Part shown: one piece after another, positions 34,351-44,269 of the stretch | How the letters are laid out: every line of letters starts with the position of its first letter | How positions within the stretch are numbered: position 1 is the first letter of the stretch | Assembly: GCF_019112545.1 (NCBI RefSeq) | Contig: NW_025064888.1 | Span: 1,056,760-1,110,045 of the forward strand | Length of the DNA stretch: 53,286 nucleotides | Direction: 5' to 3' | Source of the DNA: Guyanagaster necrorhizus | Lineage: Eukaryota; Basidiomycota; Agaricomycetes; Agaricales; Physalacriaceae | Made by a program: the position numbers and the translations under genes | Notes under the pieces: model-generated | What the model was told of the DNA's origin: nothing | Databases searched by the model: none | The model's input: the letters and a program-made list of their open reading frames with translations, nothing else

Positions 34351-34354
34351 GTAT

Positions 34355-34363
34355 CCCCCCTTT
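34355..34363 (-). other. Polypurine tract of element D
   Basis: On the minus strand the sequence immediately upstream of the 3' LTR reads TAAAGGGGGGATAC, an A/G run that would prime plus-strand DNA synthesis. Position next to the LTR and purine content fit; not tested. Confidence 0.7.
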
Positions 34364-34516
34364 AGCATTCTTGCCCTCAAGAGCACAGATCCTGATGGCT
34401 GGTAGGGCCATATGGAAGATTGTTAGTGGCCATGAGAGTTTTGCAGCTTGATCTGAAACCACCATCTTCACCTATGTTATTGCTCACACACTTCTAAGCC
34501 TCTGGTGAGGGGATCC

Positions 34517-35792
34517 ACCTCTGATGGTCCTGAAGAGGCCAAGAAATTGTTTTATCTGGAATGGCAAACTGCAGAGGAAGAATATGCAGAGGCTGTAGAG
34601 AGCTATTTGAAATGGAAAGGAGAGTGGGAGCAGGAGAAAAGGGCCCAGATAGACCATGTGGCCTAGGAGTCATGGAAAAAGGAGCAGAAGGAGGAATTGG
34701 AGAGAAAGAGGGAGGAGGTTTAGCAGGCTATAGAGAGGCAGGCTAAAGAGGCCAAGAAGGTATTGAGAGAAGTGGCTCAGAGGGAGGCTGAGGAGAGAGA
34801 GGCTGCAGAGACAGTGGCAAGAGCTGAGGCTGAGGAGGTAGAGCCAGAGAGGATGGTTATAGAGGATGGGTTGCAAATGATCCCCATGGAGGCTGTTGAT
34901 TTCTGGCTGCATCAAGTGTTGGCAGAACAGTTTGGTCCTAGCTCTGGTCTTTGCTTCAAGGAGGTGACTCACCATGCACCTTTGGAGTCTGATAATGAGC
35001 AGTACAAGGGGACTGAGAGAGACAATGAGTCTGAAGAATCCAAGGGGACTCTGGAGAGAAGGAAGAGGGTGTGGGAGAGGAAGAGAAGGGCAGCAGGTCT
35101 GACAGAGAAGGGCCATAAATGCAAGTTCAGGTTGAGGAGTATAGTGGATGGCAGTAGGACAGAGGTGGTTGTTAGCCCCAAAAAGCAGGCAAAGTTGAAA
35201 GTGGTGGGACTAGCAGAGAGCAAAGAATTGTTGGATGGTGAAAGTAAGTGTCTTGGTTTTCTTTCATGGCTTAACTTAGTTTTTGTTTTCAGAGAGTTGT
35301 GTACACTGTCATCAAGATGATGCATGGCATTATGCACAACTGGTAACTGAAGACACCAGTTAAAGGCAGACTTGCTCTTGCTACAAGATCAAGAAAACTG
35401 CCTGTTCATTCAACAAGAGCATCACTGTGAGTAAGGTGATCAGCAGTGTGGAGGTCTCTGTCAGTCTCCACCAACTTTCAAAATTGATATGCCAGTTGAT
35501 GTATTGCATGGATGAGTTGGCAGACAAGGTGGTGGATATTCATAGTACTGTGGCAGATCTTTAAGACGACTATGATTCTGATGATATGTTGTCTCCTTCA
35601 GAGCTGTTTTTGGAATCCAAGGTGGAGGCCTAGAAGAAGGTCCAACTGATTTTCAAGGATGAGAGAGATCAGAAGGTAGAGGATCTTCAGGAGACAATGT
35701 TGAAGAGGCTGGATGAGAATATAGAGGAGTTGAAGGAGTGGGGGGAGAGTTCGGGTTCTGATGTGGGCCTGTCAGGTTTTGCTTCTTTGTAA
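34517..35792 (+). CDS. Antisense ORF of element D: coiled-coil protein with cysteine cluster (decayed)
   Basis: Lies between pol and the 3' LTR of D but on the opposite strand. A single frame runs TSDGPEEAKKLFYLEWQTAE into a long Glu/Arg/Ala-rich coiled coil (REVAQREAEEREAAETVARA), then a basic segment (KGHKCKFRLRSIVDG, PKKQAKLKVVG), an intron (35,244-35,291: GTAAGT donor, TTTTCAG acceptor), a cysteine cluster (CVHCHQDDAW, later CSCYKIKKTACSFN) and an acidic tail ending SGSDVGLSGFASL. Exon 1 ends at 35,243 and exon 2 starts at 35,292 in phase. In-frame stops at about 34,670, 34,720 and three places in exon 2 all look like single C-to-T or G-to-A changes. The Cys spacing loosely recalls zinc-cluster proteins. 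I do not recognise a named family. Confidence 0.5.
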
Positions 35793-35984
35793 AATATTTT
35801 GTATGAAATGTATATAGAAAAGGGCATCAGATGTTGGTAGTGGACAAAAATGTAAATGCAAAATTTTTTTTTGACTTTGAAAGTGTAGAAGGGGTGATTG
35901 AATGGTGGTAATTAGTGGTTAGAATTGAAATGATAAGGTGAGGTGCTGGTGGTGTCCAGAGTAGCATTGTATTAGGAATGGGAT

Positions 35985-38900
35985 GTTTGAATGACTTTGG
36001 ATAAGAGTCCTGGTTTGCTTGAGTATCAGTGGTGGAATTCTTCAATAAATTCATTGACAGAGAACTCAGAGATTGGTAACTAAGCAAATTCTTTGTTGAT
36101 ATCTTCATATCCTAGCCACTGAATTTTGTACAGCAGTGGGCAGCAGAACCAGTGGTCCAGTTTAGAGTCAAGGATTTGGGCTATTTCAAAATGTTCTTCT
36201 CTATTAACTTCAACTGGAGGCGATGGTGGTTGAATCCAGTTAGGAATGGTGTTTTCTTCTATGGGTTCTAATTGTGACACATGGAAGATGGGGTGAATGG
36301 ACTGGAGATCTGATGGAAGTCTCAGAGTAAAGGAATGGGTACCAGGTTGGACTATGATTTTGAAAGGACCAAGGTATTTCTCCAAGAATTTTCTGATTGG
36401 GTGAGTGATTTTGATATGTTTGGAGCTGAGGTAGACCTTGTCCCCCACTGTGAATGGAGAGGCCAGAATCTGATGTTTGTCTGCTTGGATCTTGTAGTGA
36501 GACTGAGCTTTAGAAATTTCATCCTTTAGTAATTGATGAAGTTTGTCAAGGTTGACTATGAAATCTTGGGCCCAGACAGAGGTGATGTCCCTTTCAGAGT
36601 GAATGGTGATGTTGGGGTGGTAATCCTTGTTAGCAAAAAATGGGAAAATTCTGATAGATATGTTAGAGGCATTATTGTAGGCAAATTCAGCAATGGATAA
36701 GAGGGTGTCTCAGTTGTTCTGCTGGTAGAAGCAATAGATGCAGATGTATTATTCCAGAGTTTGGTTTGCTTGTTTCATTTGTCTGTTGGCCTCTGGATGA
36801 TAACCAGAGGTAAGGTGAAGTTCCATGTCAAGGGCCACAGCTAAGGCATGAGTAAATTAGGAGATGAATTCAGAGCTGCAGTCAGATGTGATGTGACTGG
36901 ATACCCCATGTTTGGAGAATACATGGATAAGAAAAAGTTGGGCAAGCTCCATGGAGTTAATGGTGTCATAAGTGGGAATGAAGATGGCTTGCTTACTAGC
37001 TCAGTCTATGACTACTAAGATGATAGTAAATCTATTGGAGTCTGATAGTTATTCAGTGAAGTCCATGAAAATAGAATCCCATGGCTGTTTGGGAACTGGC
37101 AGAGGTTTGAGTAACCCATAGAAGCAGTGTCTAGATGCCTTATTGTGCTCACAAACTGTGCAGGACTTAACATAGTGTCAGACATATTCATGCATCTTTG
37201 GCCAGGTATAGTTCTGCCAGACTAGTTCCAATGTCTGGTTTTGACCAAAGTGGCCTGCCAAGATGTGATTGTGATTGTTCTGTAGTATATGGAGATGAAG
37301 ATCTCTAGACTCTGGGACATAGATACAGCCTTCAAAGCAGAGGATGTCTGATTCATCAATGGACTACTGAGAGAGAGAGGATTCTAAAGTGGCCTTAGTC
37401 TGGTGGAGGCTGTCAGAGAATGTAGGGTCAAAAGATTGTGCTTGTTTGATATTGATGTGGAGCTTGTCAATGTCCATGATGATGCTGGCTCAGAGGGTAG
37501 GGCCTTCAAGATAGGTTGCACAGAGTGACACAGAAAGTTGTTCTTGGATGAATATGGGTTGGAAATTGTGGGGGTTGACTTGGGCAAATTGGCTATCCTC
37601 CTCTTTAGGGTAGACATCTCATTGTCTAGTGAGTGCATCCAGTTTTCCACCAAGTTTTCCAGGGCAGAAATGAATTACTAGGTTGAACTGGGATAGGTAT
37701 TCAAACCAGCAGACTTGTTGGTGGGTTAGAATCTTAGTGATGGCAAAGTATTCAAGGTTCTTGTGGTCTGTTATAACATCAATAGAGTTCACAGAGCCTT
37801 CAAGGTAGTGCTGCCAATGTTTAAAAGCTTCAAAAATGGCCAGGAGCTCCTTGTCATGGGTGTCATAGTTGAGTTTGACATTGTGGAGGCTCCAGGAGTG
37901 GAATGCAATTGGGTGAATTTCACCATCTTTGAGGTAGATGGAGAGGATAGCTGCAATGGCATAATTGGAGACATTGGTTTCCACTACTATCTTTTGATCA
38001 GGAACTCAGTGAGTAAGGATGGGAGCATATGTAAAGGCCTGTTTCAATTCATTGAAGGCAGCCAAGCATTTGTCATCAAATTTCCATAGAGTTCTCTTGT
38101 GGATGAGTCATGTAAGGGGGATGATGATGTCACTATATTCATGTATGAAGCAATGGTAGAAGTTGGCAAAGCTAAGGAAGGATTGAATGTCCTTGACTTT
38201 TTCTTCAGACATGCAAAGTCCTTCAGATGATAGGATGTAGCCTAAGTACTCCATGGAGTTCTGGTTGAATTTGCATTTGGAACCTTTGCAGTAGAGTTCA
38301 TTAGCTCTAAGCCTGTGTAAGACCTTTTGAACATGTTTCTGGTGATCTTCCAGGTTGTTGAAATATATGAAAATGTTGTCAAGGTAGACTACTACTGATA
38401 TATCAAGCATGTCAGAGAATATATTGTTCACAAATCATTGGAATGCTGCTAGAGCATTTGTGAGGCCAAAAGGCATGATGTGCTATTCGAAGGAACTGTA
38501 ACGGGTCTGAAAGGCTGTTTTCCATTCATTCTTCTTAGCTATGTGAATGAGATGGTAGGCATGCTGAAGGTCAAGCTTAGTGTAGATATGTGTGGAGTGG
38601 GTGGAGTTGAGGAGATCAGAAATGAGGGAGAGAGGACAGCGATCTTTCTTGGAGATTTTATTTAGGTCATGGTAGTTGACACAAAGTTGGAGTTCACTGG
38701 TCTTTTTCTTGACAAATAGAACTGGAGCTCTATGTGGAGAGTGAAATGGAGTAATAAACTCATTGCATAGATTATCATCAATAAACTCTCATAGAGCTTT
38801 GAGTTCAGATTCTGAGAGAGAATAAATGGGTTCAAGTGGTGGAGATGTCCCTTCCTCAAGGTTGATTTTGAGATCATACAGCCTGTGTTTGGATAGCTTT

Positions 38901-39870
38901 TTGAAGAGGGTATCACTGAAGACATCTGCAAAATTGTGGTACTCTACTGGCACTGATGAAAGATCTGCTGGTTCTATGGATGCAGCTTTGACTCCAATAT
39001 TAGGCAAGAAAGGCTGCAGTGTGAACTGCTGAGTGCCTTCTTCTGCACTGGCTTGGACAAATGCAGCAGCAGATATGATAGAGATCTTTGGATATGCTTT
39101 CATAGTAAAAAACTCTGAGGGAGGATAGGAGTAGATGGGTTTGTATGGAAATGGAGTCTGCTGGCTACTCAGAGTTGATTTGAAATGAGGTGAAGCCCCA
39201 GGAGTTAGACTGATAGAGTCTGGTAGGCATGAAAGTCTCAGATTTGAGCTGGAAGACTCAGAGAGGGGTGGACTGTTGTTCTGTGGGCATGGAAGTCCCT
39301 GGGATATGGTGGAGGCTGCAGAATTGATTGGAGTGAGATCCTGGTAGCTTGAGTGGAAAATGATACTGTTCTCAGCCCAGTCAATCAGTGGATTGTAGTG
39401 AGAGAGCCAGTTGTATCTTAGGACAAGATTGCAAGACAAATCCAGAGGAGTGACATAAAAGTTGATAGAAAAGGTGTCTTCAGATGGAAAACAAATGGAG
39501 ATGATTGTGATTTGATATATATGGCTCCATCAGGAGCCATCAAATAATTGAAGTTGCACACTAGGGATGGTTTTAATGGGAATTTCATTGGCAGCTACAT
39601 ACTTAGTGTCAACAAAGCAGTGGCTAAAGCTAGAATCAATAAGGGCAAGAAAATGCAGGATGATATAAGTTGGAGAACCATTGGATTCTATAGTAGTCAG
39701 TAATTCTGCTGAGAGGGGAATATGGAAGGAGTGATTGGAAAGAGATGTTGCATTGAGAGTGATGATCTCTGGTGTGCAAATAGAGTCAATGCAACCCTGA
39801 ACTCACACAGAGAGAACAGAGTTGCTTCTTAGTTTTCTGACTCTGTTGAGGCTGGTTCCACAGAAGCAGT
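35985..39870 (-). pseudogene. Element D pol: protease, RT, RNase H, integrase, chromodomain (inactive)
   Basis: Reading right to left: protease with ALIDSSFSHCFVD at about 39,630 (DSG changed to DSS) and LVLRYNWLSHYNPLIDW; RT with DLQHAYHLIHI, FGLTNALAAFQ and VVVYLDNIFIY at about 38,370 (YLDD changed to YLDN); RNase H starting METNVSNYAIAAIL (catalytic-type Asp changed to Asn), HKNLEYF; integrase with FSKHGVSSHITSD and SGYHPEANRQM; then VGDKVYLSSKHIKI, HPIFHVSQL and a chromodomain ILDSKLDHWFCCPLLYKIQW followed by LGYEDINKE. The C-terminal chromodomain marks it as a chromovirus. Several in-frame stops break the frame. Confidence 0.85.
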
Positions 39871-39879
39871 GTCAACTTC

Positions 39880-41193
39880 TGCTGTATGACCCTTGGCAGA
39901 GGCTGCTACCTTCTGCTTGTTGCAGTCCTTGGTCTTGTGTTTGGCTCCACAGAACATGCAAAGGTTGTTTTAGCACTGGTGGTCTTTTTCTTCCTGAGTA
40001 AGATGGCTATCTTTGTCTAGCTTGTCAGTATAGGGCTTAGGGGTGGTAGATTTTGGTGTGGAACTGGAGTCCAAGGAAGACGTATTAGACTCCTTGGATT
40101 TAGGGTTAGAGAATTTATTGTTCTGGTTTTTCTGAGCAATTTCAGTCTTTCAGGTCCAGTAGTGAGCATCAAGTTCTTAGGCAAGGAAGTGCATATCATG
40201 AAGGTTGTTTAGCTTCCCATGGTGTGCCATGTCATCCTTGATATGGGTGCAGAGGCCACAGTAAAAGGCATAGCAGAGGGAGTTATCTCTGTACCCAATT
40301 TATGAAGCATACTGGTTGAATTGAACTATATACTTCATGATCCGATCTCTATTGTGCATCTGAAGGTGTTCTAATGCATCTTCAGCATCTCCAATAGTAT
40401 GAAAGGGGCCAAAGTTGCTATAAAGCTTATCTAGAAAAGCTGCATAGGAGAATTGCCAGGCTGGTGGATTCCACAGATTGGGATTAAGAATGTCTGGTTC
40501 AAACCAGTTAAGCATGGTGCTGGCTAGGAATGAAATGGCATAGTTAACCTTGTTAGCATCTGTTGCAAATGCAGTAGGTCTGTCATTGAAGTTCAACTGA
40601 AGGGAAATGATAAAAGCCTTCAGTTTGCGAGGGTCAGAGCTATCAAATAGTTTTGGTTTCTTGACCTTGGTATGGATAGTGGCTGGTTTAAGGTTGTTGA
40701 GGGAAGCAGAGACTCCTTGTAACAGGTTTATGAATTCTAGAAACATGTCCTGCTGGTTTGGATTGTTACTTTCTGTGGGGCCATCAGAACTTCCTGAGCT
40801 ATTGAGACCACCTGATCCTTCTGGTCCACCTGAAAAGGGTTTGGTGGATTGCCATCTGGTTCCCATCAGATGGGAGTATGAGTAGGGGTGTCTTCATCTC
40901 TGCCCTCTGAGTCTGAGCTGTCTGGATTCCCATGTATGTTGCCCAGGAATAAAGAGTCTATTAGAGAGTCAGTTCAGGCACCATATATCAGGCTGGCCCA
41001 TTGGACTCTGTTGGTTGGAATGCTGGTGGCATTGAAAGGGTTAGGGGAATCATCATAATTAGGTTGGCAGGCAGTGAAGCTAAAGTGATTGTAGATTTCC
41101 CTATGAGAAGGTTGTTCTCCACTGGAGGCCAATCTAAAAAGGCCTGGTTGTTTCTTTGAGGCAGAGGCTGGAATGTCTTCCATAGAAAACATG
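39880..41193 (-). pseudogene. Element D gag (inactive)
   Basis: Starts near MFSMEDIPASASKKQPGLF and includes MGTRWQSTKPFSGG, then the capsid-like KKPKLFDSSDPRKLKAFI, FASTMLNWFEP-type and FGPFHTIGDAEDALEHLQM segments, and FNQYAS followed by a stop. A zinc knuckle CMFCGAKHKTKDC lies at about 39,920-39,960. This is the usual Ty3 gag order. Stops interrupt at several places; gag and pol are in separate broken frames. Confidence 0.8.
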
Positions 41194-41297
41194 TTTGGAT
41201 GAGTGGGCTGAGTTTGTTTGGGATTGGTTTCTGTGGGTTCAGTAAATATGATGGATATGATAAAATTTTCAACTCAAGGGTTTCAGTTCGAATATAC

Positions 41298-41795
41298 TGT
41301 TAGAAATGTGCCAATCGAGTGAGCTTGAGTGCATGCACAGAGTCTGATGGAGTGCATAGACATCAATGAAGCTATTAGCAATGCCACTCTTGAGTCAGAG
41401 TCCAAGGATCTGAATAGACAGAATGGAGTTCTGTCAGAGAAGCAAACTGGAATATCCTTTGGGATGGAATCTGACAGATGAAGTAGGGAGGAGTTGAAGT
41501 GAGTGCAAAGTGTAGATGGCTTATCTAAGTTGATATTTGAACTGAGTAGTTATGATGATGTACATGGCTTTATATACTAATAGTAGCTAATTCTGAGTTG
41601 GGTTCCATTGGGTTCTGGTGTCAGTATTCACTACTGAGTTTGGGGTCTAGATATTACAATGTGAAATACAGATGTGAAATGATAATGGTGAAATGAAATT
41701 AGTAGGTAATAAAAAGTAGCTGGAGTCCAGTGGGTAGCATAATTGGATTCATGGTTGGTTGAAGTGACATGGAGTCCAGCAGCATGCACATAACA
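41298..41795 (-). repeat. 5' LTR of element D
   Basis: 498 bp, TGTTAGAAATG...GCACATAACA on the plus strand. On the minus strand it is followed by GTATATTCGAACTGAAACCC, a candidate primer-binding region that has kept a CpG. Followed on the right by the target duplication CTTAC. Confidence 0.92.
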
Positions 41796-41800
41796 CTTAC

Positions 41801-42700
41801 CTTCTATGAGCTATGAGTTTCTCTTAATGCCCACATCTCTGACCATACACTCTGAGAGTACCTTAGAAGCTGAGCTGCTTGATTATTTCTCAATGAGGAG
41901 TACTATCAAAACTTTTGCCTTTATAGTGAGAGACTGGAGGCAGCACAAGCAGCAGGAGGCAATAGGTATGATAAGATTGGATGAGGGCTCTGAGCAGTAT
42001 TCTCTAACACCTCCATCTCCAGTGAGCCTGGTCTCAGCAACTACAGGACAGCTCAAGGTGATACTCTTCAATCAGCCTATCTGCTCTCTCCTTGAAGAGA
42101 AAGAAGAGAACAGTGAAGAGAGGGATGATGAGACAGAGAACAGTGAGAAATCTCATAAATATATCAACTATATCTGAGAAGATACAGACAAAGAGGTGTT
42201 GGAAGAAGAGATATGGAAAAATAAGGTGATAGAATACTAGGACTTATATGAGACAGGAGTAACATTCCTATGGCATGATGCCAACTGGTTGGTGTCACAT
42301 CTAGGAAAACTATATATTAACACAGAAACAGAGGAACAAAGAGAAATCTTATAGTATGCCACCACAGAATATGCCATCAACACCTATAACTGACAGTATC
42401 TGGAGGATCAACTCCAGCAGATAGTGCTGTACCAATCAAGGTTTGAAGTATGATCAATGCTGCAGTCACTACCCATCACCCCAAAACCAAAGAGCCAATC
42501 AGCAATGTCAATCTGCAGCTGACAAAGCCAGTATTCCTATTCTTCCCCATCAATTCTTATATTAGCAACTTGGCTTACTAAAACTCAAATTTGGTCTGAA
42601 ACATGGCCTGCAACCTATCCAAACCCATAGACAAGAGTAGAAAGTTGGCTGCTAGCTATACAGCCACCAGCAGATGAAGCCACTGACAGTAGTCACAGCA
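41801..42700 (+). other. Leader region of element B, right part
   Basis: Continues element B after the D insertion. It holds an open stretch (LEAELLDYFSMRSTIKTFAF, later Glu-rich EEKEENSEERDDETENSEKS) with no gag motif. With the left part, the pre-gag region of B totals about 2 kb, which is long for a Ty3 element. Confidence 0.5.
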
Positions 42701-42799
42701 AGGAACCAGTATGAGATGACCCTAAAGCAATCCATTTGGGGTTCATAGTATGAGACAGAGTGATAGTATGAAAGGAGACTGCACTCCAAGGAGGCCTAG

Positions 42800-43830
42800 T
42801 GGCCAATGATAATTCACTACACTCTTTTTCAGGGCTATCTAAGAAATAGCATCAACCATCTTTTGATGAATGGCCAAATCTCATGGGACTACTGCCAGAA
42901 AACACTGCTATGTTGCAATGCAAACCCAATCTACTTTGAAAACCCTGCCCCTTTAAGGGGGTATCTGATGATATTGATTGCTTCCTTGTCAACTGCAAAC
43001 AATACTTTGAAGTATACATCAGATATCTCAGTATGGATATGAACCAAGTCATTTTTGCTGCCTCCCATCTCAAAGAGAAGGCAAAGACCTGGTGGATCTT
43101 ATTATCACCAAACTTCTGATCCATGACATGAGGGTACTATCAGTATCTCTTGTGGCCAGTCTTTAAGCAAATGCTCTACAATAAATTTGTTGATTCAACA
43201 GTACAAGAAGTATATAAATAAAAGATCAAGGACTACAAGATAGGAGATAAAGTGGCTATGGACTACTTTGACAAGCTGGAATGGCTCACAAAGCTCATGA
43301 GTATCCAAGATGACATAGAAAATAATGGACAAATGGTTAAGGCTCTCAAAAGGGGGGTTTCCTCCTCATATGTCATGATAATTTCAGCCATCAGCATTAA
43401 AGCCCTGATGCTGATGGGATATGATGAGTGGAAGGAACAAATCATCAAGATATACAGGGAGTGACAAAGGCAGAAAGCAAAACAGTTGACCCTGCAAGAG
43501 TATATCAAGAAATCGACTCTGCCAACCCTGAGCAAGCCATCAGGGACAACTGCTGGAAAATTATCAGGATCTTCGACTGTCTTGACCTATAGTGCTCAAA
43601 AGATAGAGATGGGACAACCTATATGGGGACAGAAAAACTGATGGACATAAACTGAATGAAGAAGAAAGACAACTGCTTCAACTGTGGCCAGAAGGGCCAC
43701 ATGGCATGAGATTATCTGAAGAAGAAGTGAACCCAAGAAGACATACAGGCACAGATTGCTGAACTCCAGAAGGAGAAGGAAGGACTCAGCATGAAAATTA
43801 AAGTAAAGAAGGTAAAAGATGAGGCTGGTC
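42800..43830 (+). pseudogene. Element B gag (inactive)
   Basis: Fragments in shifting frames: CFLVNCKQYFEVYIRYL, ASHLKEKAKTWWILL, KIGDKVAMDYFDKLEWLTKL, LKRGVSSSYVMIISA and WKEQIIKIYRE, the last a typical end of the Ty3 capsid. A zinc knuckle follows at about 43,669-43,716, reading CFNCGQKGHMA then a TGA and DY, so the final Cys ligand and the preceding Arg codon are both lost by transitions. Confidence 0.75.
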
Positions 43831-44269
43831 AATGAGTGGTTCCACTGAGCTGGCCAAAAAACTTTAGTGTGCAACCAATAGCCACTAGTCAGACTAATCA
43901 AGTTTCTGTAGTTACTCCTATGCCTACAACTATACATTCAAATATACCCCAGTTACCTGCCACACACCTGAAAGAATTGCCAGCAAAAACTCAACTGCCT
44001 ATGGGTCAAACTGGAGCAGAGAGCTCTGCTATCTGGCTCAAACCATTTAACACTGAATGGACCTGGTGAGCCATTAAAGATGTGAAAAGCAAAGCAGCAG
44101 CCAAAGCTATACTCAAAAATTGGATTCACAAAACCTGAGTTGAAGAAGTAGTTGACAAACTGATTGAAGGAATGCAACAAGCTGAATGATGCTGAGCCCT
44201 AGAATGGCTCAATGAACTTTGAGGACCACAGAAGTTTATCTGACAGTCCAAAACCCTGGGATAAGATCT

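Larger units (their letters stand above)
33853..41795 (-). mobile_element. Full-length Ty3/Gypsy chromovirus D on the minus strand, nested in element B
   Basis: Two 498-bp LTRs (33,853-34,350 and 41,298-41,795) with TGTTA...TAACA ends bound a 6.9-kb interior reading right to left: gag, zinc knuckle, protease, RT, RNase H, integrase and chromodomain. Target duplications are CTTAT (33,848-33,852) and CTTAC (41,796-41,800), one transition apart. A polypurine tract sits just inside the 3' LTR. Sequence on either side is element B's leader, so D inserted after B. The two LTRs differ at about 55 positions by my hand count, all transitions. Many stops; catalytic residues lost. Confidence 0.9.

Noticed and set aside
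34670..35337. Minus-strand Leu/Ser-rich ORFs of 148 and 122 aa in element D
   Set aside because: They are reverse-frame shadows of the Glu/Arg/Lys-rich antisense gene; no protein motif of their own.
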